Source of the DNA: JANOZM01 sp031429355
Lineage (GTDB): Bacteria > Pseudomonadota > Gammaproteobacteria > Burkholderiales > Burkholderiaceae_E
Length of the DNA: 64,000 bases
NCBI GenBank assembly: GCA_031429355.1
Contig: JANOZM010000014.1
Coordinates: 186,001 to 250,000 of the forward strand
Reading direction: 5' to 3'
Part shown: positions 32,261 through 43,981 of the stretch, in pieces
Layout: each line of letters starts with the position of its first letter
Position numbering within the stretch: the first letter of the stretch is position 1
The notes under the pieces: model-generated
The model's database searches: none
Seen by the model: the letters and a program-made list of their open reading frames with translations, nothing else
What the model was told of the DNA's origin: nothing
Made by a program: the position numbers and the translations under genes

Positions 32261-34006
32261 ATGGCAGTTGCAACACCAGTTCAAGCAGGCCAACAAAACG
32301 GGCAAACCAAACAGCAAACTACTTTGCCGGGGATTGCACGCGCGTTAGTACAAGCACAAGTGTTAAAGCCCGCACAAGCGCTGGATATTCAAGTTAAGGC
32401 GGAAACTGCGGAACGGAAATTCATCGACGAAATGCTTGCAAGCAACGTGATGAACTCTATAACACTGGCTAAGTTCTGTTCTACGCAGTTTGGTCTGCCA
32501 TTAATGGACTTAGATGCGTTTAATCAAGACTGGACCCCACAGAACTTAATTAGCGTTAAGTTAATTACTCAGGGTTTCTTGATTCCGTTAGCAAAACGCG
32601 GCAACAAAATTACTATCGCGGTTTCAGATCCGACCGATCAATCGATTTTGGATCGCATTCAATTTGAAACAGAGTGCCAAATTGAAGTAGTCGTTACAGA
32701 ACACGACAAGCTGCGCAAGATACTAGAAAAATTTGCCAAGTCTGCAGGACAGCAACTGTCGGAATTTAGCGATGGCGTTGAGGATCTTGAGTTTGGTACG
32801 GAAGACTCCGCCGCAGCAACCGGCGCCGACACTGATGTCGATGACGCGCCGATTGTTAAATTTTTGCAAAAAATACTAATTGACGCTATTGAGTCTGGCG
32901 CATCTGATATTCATTTTGAGCCCTACGAAAAATTTTATCGTATTCGTTACCGCGTCGACGGTGAGCTGAAAGAAATTATGCAGCCGCCGAATCAAATCAA
33001 AGACAAATTGGCGTCGCGTATTAAAGTTATTAGTCGGCTAGATATTTCCGAAAAACGCGTCCCGCAAGACGGTCGTATGAAGATCGTTTTGTCTGCAACC
33101 AAAGCAATTGATTTTCGCGTCAGCACCTTGCCAACTTTGTTTGGCGAAAAAATTGTGATGCGTATTTTGGATCCGTCATCAGCTAAGCTAGGTATTGACG
33201 CGCTTGGCTATGAGCCTGATCAAAAAGCGGTGTTAATGGAAGCGGTTCAACGACCCTATGGCATGGTACTGGTTACCGGCCCAACCGGTTCTGGAAAAAC
33301 AGTTTCTCTGTACACCTGCCTTAATATTCTTAACAAGCCTGGCATTAATATTTCAACAGCCGAAGATCCTGCTGAGATTAACTTACCCGGCATTAATCAA
33401 GTCAACGTTAACGACCGTGCAGGACTTAGTTTCTCAGTCGCACTGAAATCGTTTTTACGTCAAGATCCTGACGTCATTATGGTCGGTGAGATTCGCGACC
33501 TAGAAACAGCAGACATATCAATTAAAGCGGCTCAGACGGGCCACATGGTGATGTCTACTTTGCACACGAATGATGCGCCAACCACCATAACGCGAATGAT
33601 GAATATGGGTATTGCGCCATTTAACATCGCCTCGTCGGTAATTTTAATTACCGCTCAACGCTTGGCTCGCCGCCTGTGTACATGCAAAGAAGTTTTAGAA
33701 ATGTCGGACGAAGCCCTAATCGAAGTCGGCTATACACCCGAAGACTTAGACGGTACCTGGAAACCCTATAAGCCCGTTGGTTGTGATCGATGCGGCGGCG
33801 GTGGCTATAAGGGCCGCGTTGGTATTTATCAAGTAATGCCGGTTACAGAAGAAATTCAAAAAATTATTTTATCCAATGGCAATGCAATGCAAATCGCCGA
33901 GCAAGCAAAACGCGAAGGCGTCTCTGATTTGCGTAAATCTGGGTTACGAAAAGTAAAAAGCGGTCAGACTTCAATTGAAGAAGTTTTGGGTTGTACCAAT
34001 GAATAG
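32261..34006 (+). CDS. pilB: Type IV pilus assembly ATPase
   Basis: 581 residues. Cytoplasmic GspE/PilB motor for pilus extension. An N-terminal MshEN/GSPII_E domain (about 1-160) precedes the ATPase. Walker A GPTGSGKT is near residues 340-347; the Asp box and Walker B are around QDPDVIMVGEIRD; the His box is TGHMVMSTLHTNDAP. The zinc tetracysteine is visible as CTCKE and CDRCGGGG. Followed by pilC and pilD; pilus subunit and pilMNOPQ genes are elsewhere. Confidence 0.96.
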   Translation: MAVATPVQAGQQNGQTKQQTTLPGIARALVQAQVLKPAQALDIQVKAETAERKFIDEMLASNVMNSITLAKFCSTQFGLPLMDLDAFNQDWTPQNLISVKLITQGFLIPLAKRGNKITIAVSDPTDQSILDRIQFETECQIEVVVTEHDKLRKILEKFAKSAGQQLSEFSDGVEDLEFGTEDSAAATGADTDVDDAPIVKFLQKILIDAIESGASDIHFEPYEKFYRIRYRVDGELKEIMQPPNQIKDKLASRIKVISRLDISEKRVPQDGRMKIVLSATKAIDFRVSTLPTLFGEKIVMRILDPSSAKLGIDALGYEPDQKAVLMEAVQRPYGMVLVTGPTGSGKTVSLYTCLNILNKPGINISTAEDPAEINLPGINQVNVNDRAGLSFSVALKSFLRQDPDVIMVGEIRDLETADISIKAAQTGHMVMSTLHTNDAPTTITRMMNMGIAPFNIASSVILITAQRLARRLCTCKEVLEMSDEALIEVGYTPEDLDGTWKPYKPVGCDRCGGGGYKGRVGIYQVMPVTEEIQKIILSNGNAMQIAEQAKREGVSDLRKSGLRKVKSGQTSIEEVLGCTNE

Positions 34007-34089
34007 TCAAAACCTAAATTCATCATCGCTTTGCAACATCAATTTAGTTATCGCATTTACAAAGATGCACATTATTAAAGGATTTGAAC

Positions 34090-35319
34090 ATGGCTGCCAC
34101 TAAAGCACCTGCGCGCCCACAAGCCCCAAAAGACACTCAATTTTCTTGGGAGGGTCGTGACAAGTCAGGAAAAGTAATCCGCGGCGAGATGCGCGCCCAA
34201 GGCGAAGCAATTGTTAGTGCTTCGTTGCGCCGTCAAGGTATCACTGTTACCAAAGTCGGAAAATCTAAACGCAAGCGTGGCAAACGCATTACAGACAACG
34301 ACATCACGCTGTTTACGCGTCAGTTAGCAACGATGATGAAAGCTGGCGTTCCATTGTTGCAAGCATTTGATATTGTTGCCAAGGGTACCGACAACGGCTC
34401 TGTTTCAAAACTATTCTTGGACATTAAGGGCGACGTCGAAACAGGCAGCTCACTCTCGCAAGCATTTCGCAAATATCCGCTTTATTTTGACCCCTTATTT
34501 TGTAACTTGGTAGGTGCTGGCGAACAAGCCGGTATTTTGGATGATCTGCTTGATCGCTTGGCAACTTACAAAGAAAAAACGCAAGCGATAAAAAGTAAAA
34601 TTAAATCCGCCTTGATGTATCCGATTGCAATTATGGCGGTAGCTGTAATTATCGTTGCCGTAATTATGTGGTTTGTAATTCCAGCGTTCAAGAGCGTATT
34701 CTCAAGTTTTGGTGCGGACTTACCAGCGCCAACAATGATCGTTATTGCAATGTCGGACTTTTTCGTTAAGTGGTGGTATCTAATTATTGGCGGAACCGGC
34801 GGCGCTATTTACTTTATGCTAGAAGCATGGAAACGTTCGCCGCAAGTACAAATGGCAATGGACCGCGCACTACTAAAGGCACCGATATTTGGCAGCTTAG
34901 TTCTTAAAGCAACCATTGCTCGTTGGACTCGAACTTTAGCAACGATGTTCGCGGCTGGTGTTCCATTGGTTGAAGCACTTGATTCCGTTGGCGGCGCGTC
35001 AGGCAACATTGTTTACTTGCAAGCGACCAAAAAGATTCAAACCGATGTGTCTACCGGGACCAGTTTAACAACTGCGATGCAGTCTACTAATGTATTTCCC
35101 AACATGGTTTTGCAAATGGCTTCAATTGGGGAAGAGTCTGGTTCACTTGACGGGATGTTATCCAAAGCAGCTGACATTTACGAACGCGATGTCGATGACG
35201 CTGTGGAAGGACTTTCAAGTCTAATGGAACCTGTCATTATGGTTGTATTGGGAACATTGATCGGTGGTTTAGTGGTTGCCATGTACTTGCCAATTTTCAA
35301 ATTGGGTCAAGTGGTGTAG
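34090..35319 (+). CDS. pilC: Type IV pilus inner-membrane platform protein
   Basis: 409 residues from ATG 34090, preceded by AAAGGA at 34077-34082. Two T2SSF domains (about 70-195 and 270-400), each starting with FTRQLATMMKAGVPLLQAF-like and RTLATMFAAGVPLVEAL-like helices, and three membrane segments. It couples PilB to the pilus base. Followed by an intrinsic terminator before pilD. Confidence 0.96.
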   Translation: MAATKAPARPQAPKDTQFSWEGRDKSGKVIRGEMRAQGEAIVSASLRRQGITVTKVGKSKRKRGKRITDNDITLFTRQLATMMKAGVPLLQAFDIVAKGTDNGSVSKLFLDIKGDVETGSSLSQAFRKYPLYFDPLFCNLVGAGEQAGILDDLLDRLATYKEKTQAIKSKIKSALMYPIAIMAVAVIIVAVIMWFVIPAFKSVFSSFGADLPAPTMIVIAMSDFFVKWWYLIIGGTGGAIYFMLEAWKRSPQVQMAMDRALLKAPIFGSLVLKATIARWTRTLATMFAAGVPLVEALDSVGGASGNIVYLQATKKIQTDVSTGTSLTTAMQSTNVFPNMVLQMASIGEESGSLDGMLSKAADIYERDVDDAVEGLSSLMEPVIMVVLGTLIGGLVVAMYLPIFKLGQVV

Positions 35320-35351
35320 GGATTGCTGCAAAGCGACTACCGCAAAACAAC

Positions 35352-35392
35352 AAACGGGCTAACTTGCACAACGCAAGCTAGCCCGTTTTATT
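35352..35392 (+). terminator. Intrinsic terminator after pilC
   Basis: AAACGGGCTA (35352-35361) pairs with TAGCCCGTTT (35379-35388), with an extra TTGC/GCAA pairing inside, then TATTTA. Separates pilBC from pilD, which then needs readthrough or its own promoter. Confidence 0.75.
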
Positions 35393-35412
35393 TAGTAATG
35401 ATATAAAAACAA

Positions 35413-36306
35413 ATGTTCGCCGAAATTATTGACCCTTTTATCCAGCAACCGCTTTTAGGTTGGATTGCTGTGACGCTGTTTGGCCTTTTGGTCGGTAGCT
35501 TTTTAAACGTTGTGATCCATCGCGTGCCAAAAATGATGGAAAACCAATGGGCGGCCGAAGCCACTGAGGTCATGCAAAGCCTCGGAAAATTAGACGCCAA
35601 TGCAGTGGGTGCTAATTCACTATCAACAGAAAAATACAATTTAGTAACACCTGCATCATCGTGCCCCCATTGCGGACACAAAATTCGCTCATGGGAAAAT
35701 ATTCCAGTTATTAGTTGGTTATTTTTGGGTGGTAAGTGTTCGGCTTGCAAAGCACCCATTTCATTTCGTTATCCGTTCGTCGAGCTTTTAACCGGCGCAC
35801 TAGCCGGACTTGCTGCTTGGAAATTTGGGGCTAGCTGGCAGTTGGCTGGCGCGTTAGCTTTTAGCTTTGCGCTAGTAGCCTTAACTTGGATCGATTTAGA
35901 TACGCAGCTGTTGCCAGACTCTATTACGCTACCCTTGCTTTGGCTTGGCCTACTACTGAACGTTCGTGGTACTTTCGTGCCACTACAAGAAGCTGTAGTT
36001 GGAGCAGCGCTCGGTTACCTAGTGCTTTGGTCGATCTATTGGCTGTTTAAATTAGTGACTGGCAAAGAAGGAATGGGTTACGGAGACTTTAAGTTACTCG
36101 CAGCTATTGGCGCTTGGTTTGGTTGGACCGTTTTGCCGATGGTCATTTTGCTTTCGTCAGTGGTTGGGCTTATTGCAGCGTTAGGACTCATGCTGTTCAA
36201 AGGCCATCATCGAAGCCAACCGATTCCGTTTGGCCCTTACTTAGCAGCTGCAGGGTTGTTGGCGCTTTATTTGAAACCTGTACTTAGTCAATGGATGAAA
36301 ATTTAA
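35413..36306 (+). CDS. pilD: Prepilin peptidase / N-methyltransferase
   Basis: 297 residues. Cleaves prepilin leaders and methylates the new N-terminus. The N-terminal GSFLNVVIHRVP and the zinc-binding CPHCGHKI...CSACK pairs are present. Catalytic aspartates lie in TWIDLDTQLLPD (near 160) and GYGDFKLLA (near 223). About eight membrane segments. coaE starts 3 bp after its stop. Confidence 0.96.
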   Translation: MFAEIIDPFIQQPLLGWIAVTLFGLLVGSFLNVVIHRVPKMMENQWAAEATEVMQSLGKLDANAVGANSLSTEKYNLVTPASSCPHCGHKIRSWENIPVISWLFLGGKCSACKAPISFRYPFVELLTGALAGLAAWKFGASWQLAGALAFSFALVALTWIDLDTQLLPDSITLPLLWLGLLLNVRGTFVPLQEAVVGAALGYLVLWSIYWLFKLVTGKEGMGYGDFKLLAAIGAWFGWTVLPMVILLSSVVGLIAALGLMLFKGHHRSQPIPFGPYLAAAGLLALYLKPVLSQWMKI

Positions 36307-36309
36307 GCG

Positions 36310-36957
36310 ATGTTTCGAATTGGGGTTACCGGCGGCATTGGTAGTGGCAAATCTACAATTTGTAATTTGTTTGCATCCTATGGCATTGCAACGATTGATG
36401 CAGACCAAATAGCCCATAGCTTGACGAAAGCCAACGGGGCCGCGATACCCGCCATTGCGGAGCAATTTGGCAACGAAGTCATCGACGCGCAAGGCGCCCT
36501 AGACCGAACTAAAATGCGCGAACTCGTGTTTGTTGACCCTGAAGCGCGACACCGTCTTGAAGGGATTTTGCACCCTCTGATTCGCCAATTTAGTGACGAA
36601 GCCGCCTCTTTGGCTTCTGGCCCTTATGTATTGTTTGGCATTCCACTTTTGGTCGAAGGACTAAGGGATAAGCACTTAAAAACCAATGATAGCAATCGAT
36701 CTGTATCAAATCGATTTGATCGTATTTTAGTGATCGATTGTTTACCTAGCGAGCAGCTAATTCGCGTGCAAAAGCGCAGCAATCTAACCGAGTCCGCAGT
36801 GTTAGCGATCATGCAGGCACAAGCTACACGAGCAGAGCGGTTAAAGTGGGCGAATGACGTCGTGCTTAACTTTGATGGGCAAACCGATTGTGAAGCGCAA
36901 GTGTCCCGCCTCCATCATTTGTATTTAGCGATGGCAAAAGATACCTTGTCTGTGTAG
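36310..36957 (+). CDS. coaE: Dephospho-CoA kinase
   Basis: 215 residues. Last step of coenzyme A synthesis. P-loop GGIGSGKST (8-16), DADQIAH, HPLIRQ and the lid region are all present. It carries an insertion of some 12 residues (DKHLKTNDSNRSVSNRFD) before VIDC, slightly longer than usual. Linked to pilD as in most betaproteobacteria. Confidence 0.95.
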   Translation: MFRIGVTGGIGSGKSTICNLFASYGIATIDADQIAHSLTKANGAAIPAIAEQFGNEVIDAQGALDRTKMRELVFVDPEARHRLEGILHPLIRQFSDEAASLASGPYVLFGIPLLVEGLRDKHLKTNDSNRSVSNRFDRILVIDCLPSEQLIRVQKRSNLTESAVLAIMQAQATRAERLKWANDVVLNFDGQTDCEAQVSRLHHLYLAMAKDTLSV

Positions 36958-37115
36958 GAAGCTGCGCAAAGATCATTGCCTTAAAACGTTGTTTCTCAGG
37001 CCGAACAATCCAATTTATTGACTTTATCAGACCAACAAATTTCAATTTGCGTTTGTCAAGTTCCTCGCTTTGCTTCAAACTACGCAAAATTATGAAATTA
37101 CCCTCCTAAGCTGAC

Positions 37116-37895
37116 GTGAATCGCGAAGCAACCGGCCAATTCATTCAATACGAATATCCTCTCAACGAGCGCATTCGTACCCTCTTGCGGCTTGAGGATT
37201 TGTTCGAGCGGTTGGCGTTTCATCGTGCTAGCGACCATTATTGGCAACACCACTCAGCCCTTACAACGCTTTTTGAAATTATTGATGTAGGTGCCCGAGC
37301 GGATTTAAAGTCTGACTTGTTGCAAGAACTGGATCGGCAAAAAGCCACCCTTGCGGGGTTTCGCGACCAGCCAGGCGTCTCTAATGAAGCACTTAATCGC
37401 GTGTTGACTGAAATTGAAAGTGCTTGGCAACGCCTTAACGCCACCGCCGGAAAAATTGGCCAGCACTTACGGGATAACGAGTGGCTAATGAGTGTACGCA
37501 GCCGCACTATTATTCCCGGTGGCGCTTGCGAGTTCGACATTCCCTCGTACTACGCGTGGCAGCAGCAAGACCCGCCAGCCCGCCATGCCGACTTGGAAAC
37601 TTGGGCAGCACCTTTCCAGCCGTTAAGAGACGCTTTAGCCATTGTGCTGCGCCTTCTGCGTGAAAGCGGTCAGCGCAACCAAATTACGGCGCCCAATGGC
37701 AGCTACCAACAAATGCTGGGCGGCAAGCTAGTACAAATGCTGCAAATTAGAATGTTGCGCGAACGCGCAGCGATTCCAGAAATTAGCGCCAACAAATATA
37801 TGTTGTGGATTCGATTTACTTCGCAGGCCGGTGACGGCAAACCAAAAACGGTTGAAGAAGATATCGGGTTCGAGCTTTCGCTTTGCAATCTCTAA
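37116..37895 (+). CDS. zapD: Cell division protein ZapD
   Basis: 259 residues from a GTG start; the protein begins NREATGQFIQYEYPLNERIRTLLRLE, the usual family opening. ZapD (DUF1342) crosslinks FtsZ filaments. Largely alpha-helical in the first half, beta in the second (CEFDIPSYYAWQQ, WIRFT). The 158-bp upstream gap shows no strong promoter. Confidence 0.93.
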   Translation: MNREATGQFIQYEYPLNERIRTLLRLEDLFERLAFHRASDHYWQHHSALTTLFEIIDVGARADLKSDLLQELDRQKATLAGFRDQPGVSNEALNRVLTEIESAWQRLNATAGKIGQHLRDNEWLMSVRSRTIIPGGACEFDIPSYYAWQQQDPPARHADLETWAAPFQPLRDALAIVLRLLRESGQRNQITAPNGSYQQMLGGKLVQMLQIRMLRERAAIPEISANKYMLWIRFTSQAGDGKPKTVEEDIGFELSLCNL

Positions 37896-37923
37896 AAGTT
37901 TCAATTATTTCTTCTAGCTTGCG

Positions 37924-38124
37924 ATGACAGTCCTTACCGTTCAATGCCCCACCTGCAAACGCAAAGTGCGCTGGGAAGCCGATAGCTTCTTTAAACCATT
38001 TTGCTCAGAACGATGCCGCTCGGTCGATATGGGTGCTTGGGCTAGCGAAGGTTACAAAATTGGTAACGCTACCGATGCCGACCCCAATGAAATTGAGCAG
38101 GACATTCAAAGTCGCGACAAGTAA
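37924..38124 (+). CDS. yacG: DNA gyrase inhibitor YacG (zinc-binding)
   Basis: 66 residues. A treble-clef zinc site from Cys8, Cys11, Cys27 and Cys31 (CPTCKRKVRW, FCSERCR), followed by the acidic helix DMGAWASEGYKIG. Inhibits gyrase in E. coli. Follows zapD by 28 bp, as is usual; converges with the nudix gene. Confidence 0.94.
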   Translation: MTVLTVQCPTCKRKVRWEADSFFKPFCSERCRSVDMGAWASEGYKIGNATDADPNEIEQDIQSRDK

Positions 38125-38132
38125 CGGTGCAA

Positions 38133-38789
38133 CTAAACGGCTGTAAACAGCCCGTGAGAACCTTGCATTGCCACTTGTGTATAAACTGGCACCCTAGATA
38201 CCGTTGCAAGCTCCTGCTGGCTCTCAGGGGTTAAATCGGGCGTCCAAAGTACCGCGAAATCTTTGCCTAAATTATTGGCCTCTTTTAAACCATCCGCACT
38301 ATTGCAGACCATGCCCGAAACAACCTGGCCTTTATTTGAAATGGCTTGAACCAAGTGGCCAACAACTAAATCGCGTTGCGTGTTTAGTTCAAGTTTTTCG
38401 GGTAACAACAACCACTCAATCACCGGAATAGCGGCTGGCAGCACGGGGCTCACGCTATCGCGATCGGCAGCATCAAGCCAACGTAACGCTTGCCCTTCAG
38501 CCGATTGCGGCTCGCCGAGCCACTGGTCAATTTTGAAAAAGTACAATTGAACCGTGGCGTGAGGATAAACATGATCACGCACTACCCATTGGGTAGCCTG
38601 CTGAACTTGAATTCCCAATTCTTCTTGAAGCTCACGATTTAACGCGTGACGCATAGTTTCGCCGGGCTCTTGTTTGCCCCCTGGAAACTCCCACCAACCT
38701 GCGTAGGGTTTACCTTCAAGGCGCTGTGCATACAAAACGCGTCCATCGGGCTTGACCAACACTCCGACGGCAACGTTTGTTATTTTCAT
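38133..38789 (-). CDS. mutT: Nudix hydrolase, MutT-like, with short ThiE-like tail
   Basis: 218 residues. The complete Nudix box spans Gly38-Ile60 (GX5EX7REUXEEXGU, with R52-E53-L54-Q55-E56-E57), preceded by WWEFPGGK. It probably hydrolyses 8-oxo-dGTP. After about residue 135 come some 80 residues resembling the end of a thiamine-phosphate-synthase-like domain (EANNLGKDFAVLWTPDLTPES, VPVYTQVAMQGSHGLFTAV). In many proteobacterial MutT fusions that domain is full length; here it is less than half. Overlaps the ATPase gene by 4 bp. Confidence 0.88.
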   Translation of the reverse strand: MKITNVAVGVLVKPDGRVLYAQRLEGKPYAGWWEFPGGKQEPGETMRHALNRELQEELGIQVQQATQWVVRDHVYPHATVQLYFFKIDQWLGEPQSAEGQALRWLDAADRDSVSPVLPAAIPVIEWLLLPEKLELNTQRDLVVGHLVQAISNKGQVVSGMVCNSADGLKEANNLGKDFAVLWTPDLTPESQQELATVSRVPVYTQVAMQGSHGLFTAV

Positions 38790-39700
38790 TTGGTTTTTTT
38801 ATTACGGCCAGCCCAGTCCTTGGCAAATTGCCAAGCAACGCGGCCGCTGCGTGAACCACGCTCTAATGCAAACCGTAACGCATCACCACGCGCTGCGCTT
38901 TGCTGCTCGGCTGTACAACCAAAACTAGCTAACCAATGATTGGCAATTGCTAAGTATTCATCTTGCGGAAAAGGATAAAAATTTATCCATAAACCGAAGC
39001 GCTCGGACAATGAAATTTTTTCTTCGACCGTGTCGCCATGATGGATTTCACCGGACTCTTGATGCTTAGCCTCAAGGTTCTCGCTCATGTACTCGGGAAT
39101 TAAATGGCGGCGATTTGAAGTGGCATAAATCACCACATTATCGGACTGCGCAGCTATAGAACCATCTAGCGCAACTTTAAGAGCCTTGTAACCCGGCTCG
39201 CCGTCTTCGAACGAAAGATCATCGCAGTAAACAATAAATCGCTCTTTGCGTTCGGCCACCAGTTCGACGATGCGTGCCAAATCGGCAAGATCATCTTTAT
39301 CAACTTCGATTAAGCGCAAACCTTTTTTAGCATATTGATGCAAGCAAGCTTTAATTAAAGAGCTTTTGCCGGTGCCACGTGACCCGGTTAGCAGCACGTT
39401 GTTACACGGCAGGCCGTTTACAAATTGCTTGGTGTTTGCAACTACTAGGGCTTTTTGTTCATCAATGTTTTGTAAATCGGATAACGCAATGGTACTTAAC
39501 AATTTGATTGGCTTTAAATGTCCCGAAGTCATTCCCAAAACTTGTTGACGCTCCCAGCGATAACAAATGGCAGTCCAATCGGTCTGTGCAGTATTACCAA
39601 GCGCAGCGGCGTTAAACAACGGGCTTGATAACAAAGTTTCCAGTCGGTCTAAAACCCGACCTAGTTTGGCTTCGTTGGTGTTGCTATCGTCTTTAGACAT
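38786..39700 (-). CDS. DUF815 family ATP-binding protein
   Basis: ATG 39700 (MSKDDSN) gives about 304 residues; an upstream ATG at 39721 adds MFVTKPN, but those codons come from a tandem duplication of the argJ end and may not be native. Walker A in SRGTGKSSLIKA, Walker B-like FIVYCDDLSFED, and sensor region YATSNRRHLIPEYMSEN. AAA-type family of unknown role, conserved beside argJ and the nudix gene in Burkholderiales. The 3' end overlaps mutT (ATGA). Confidence 0.88.
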   Translation of the reverse strand: MSKDDSNTNEAKLGRVLDRLETLLSSPLFNAAALGNTAQTDWTAICYRWERQQVLGMTSGHLKPIKLLSTIALSDLQNIDEQKALVVANTKQFVNGLPCNNVLLTGSRGTGKSSLIKACLHQYAKKGLRLIEVDKDDLADLARIVELVAERKERFIVYCDDLSFEDGEPGYKALKVALDGSIAAQSDNVVIYATSNRRHLIPEYMSENLEAKHQESGEIHHGDTVEEKISLSERFGLWINFYPFPQDEYLAIANHWLASFGCTAEQQSAARGDALRFALERGSRSGRVAWQFAKDWAGRNKKTK

Positions 39701-39705
39701 ATTAG

Positions 39706-39737
39706 GCTTTGTTACGAACATTCGCTTTGTTACGAAC
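39706..39737. repeat. 18-bp-period direct repeat at the argJ stop codon
   Basis: GCTTTGTTACGAAC occurs at 39706-39719 and 39724-39737. The argJ stop (39732-39730) lies in the second copy. The other copy supplies the first codons of the longest reading of the DUF815 gene. Confidence 0.75.
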
Positions 39738-40950
39738 GATAGTCGGCGTTAATGGTGACGTAATCATGTGAAAAATCGCAAGTCCAAACCGTAGTATTTA
39801 CGGTGCCACGTTGCAAAATAACCCGCACTAAAATTTCTGCTTTTTTCATCACGCGCTTACCGTCTTCTTCTTGATACAAAGGATTGCGTCCGCCTGCTGT
39901 TGCGACATGAACATCGTCTAAATACAGCTCGACTTTGCTAACGTCTAGATCGTCGATTCCTGCGTAACCAATCGCTGCCAAAATACGACCCAAGTTGGGA
40001 TCGGATGCAAAGAACGCGGTCTTAACCAAAGGTGAGTGCGCGATGGCATACGCCACAGCAGCAGCCTCGGCTTCAGTACCGGCTTGCTCAACCCGTACTG
40101 AAATAAATTTAGTCGCACCTTCGCCGTCGCGTACAATCGCTTGAGCAAGCCATTGCGCGACTTCGTTCACTAAAGCTTGTAGTTGAGTCGCTGTGTTACC
40201 TGCCGAGCAACTTACACCACTTTGCCCAGTTGCGATAAGCAGCAACGAATCGTTGGTTGATGTATCACCATCTATCGTAATGCGATTAAAACTCTGGTCG
40301 GCGGCTTGTTTCACCATCGCTTGCAACGCTAGGCCATCCACCATCGCGTCGGTTGCAATAAACCCAAGCATAGTGGCCATGTTGGGTCGTATCATGCCGG
40401 CACCTTTGGAGATACCAGTAACCGTAATTGTCTTGCCCCCAATGATGGCTTGCTTGCTCAGCGCTTTAGGCACCGTATCGGTGGTCATGATACCTTGTGC
40501 AGCCAAACCCCATTGGTTTACACCCAACGCACCAATCGCAGCGGGCAGTCCGGCAGCAATACGATCTACAGGCAAGGGTTCCAAAATTACGCCGGTTGAA
40601 AACGGCAACACTTCGCTTGGGCTTATGCCAAGTTGTTCGGCCAAGTATTGGCAAGCAAGGCGCGCATTAGCTAGGCCAGTTTCACCCGTGCCTGCATTTG
40701 CATTACCGGTATTAATAACGACCGCGCGCATCGCTTGGCTTCGCCCAAGATGCTCTTTACAAACTTGCACTGGCGCTGCACAAAATCGATTGCGCGTAAA
40801 CACACCAGCCACTTGTGTGCCCGCTGCAAATCGCATAACGGTTAAATCGTAACGGTTGGCTTTGCGGATACCCGCTTGAATCACACCAATTTCAACGCCC
40901 GCAACCGGCAACAATGCAGCTTCGGGAGTTACTTCAAATTGCACTGGCAT
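39730..40950 (-). CDS. argJ: Bifunctional glutamate N-acetyltransferase / acetylornithine acetyltransferase
   Basis: 406 residues. Moves acetyl from acetylornithine to glutamate, the cyclic arginine route. The autocleavage site is ATML with nucleophile Thr193 (RPNMATMLGF). VINTGNANAGTG and DGDTSTNDS are also typical. C-terminus DYRS as expected. Co-directional with secA upstream and the ATPase downstream. Confidence 0.97.
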   Translation of the reverse strand: MPVQFEVTPEAALLPVAGVEIGVIQAGIRKANRYDLTVMRFAAGTQVAGVFTRNRFCAAPVQVCKEHLGRSQAMRAVVINTGNANAGTGETGLANARLACQYLAEQLGISPSEVLPFSTGVILEPLPVDRIAAGLPAAIGALGVNQWGLAAQGIMTTDTVPKALSKQAIIGGKTITVTGISKGAGMIRPNMATMLGFIATDAMVDGLALQAMVKQAADQSFNRITIDGDTSTNDSLLLIATGQSGVSCSAGNTATQLQALVNEVAQWLAQAIVRDGEGATKFISVRVEQAGTEAEAAAVAYAIAHSPLVKTAFFASDPNLGRILAAIGYAGIDDLDVSKVELYLDDVHVATAGGRNPLYQEEDGKRVMKKAEILVRVILQRGTVNTTVWTCDFSHDYVTINADYRS

Positions 40951-41017
40951 AACGACAAGCCTCGTAACGAATTATTTAAAATATTTTTTTGAGCTCACTA
41001 AACTAAACGAGCCGGTT

Positions 41018-43828
<2,811 letters not shown>

Positions 43829-43981
43829 GTTGAATGAGTTAGCGCGTGCCAGCTTACCCGCATACCCTCATGGCATACGGAAAACCGGCGATTTTCGAAC
43901 TTTCGATGTTAGCACGGGGTACCCAGAAACGTTGGGGCATAGTCGCCTATTACAACAGGCGAATTTGCTAACTGACTCCGA

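Noticed and set aside
40193..40852. 219-codon plus-strand frame
   Set aside because: Antisense to argJ, whose motifs are all intact; the antisense product is low-complexity Ala/Pro/Thr.
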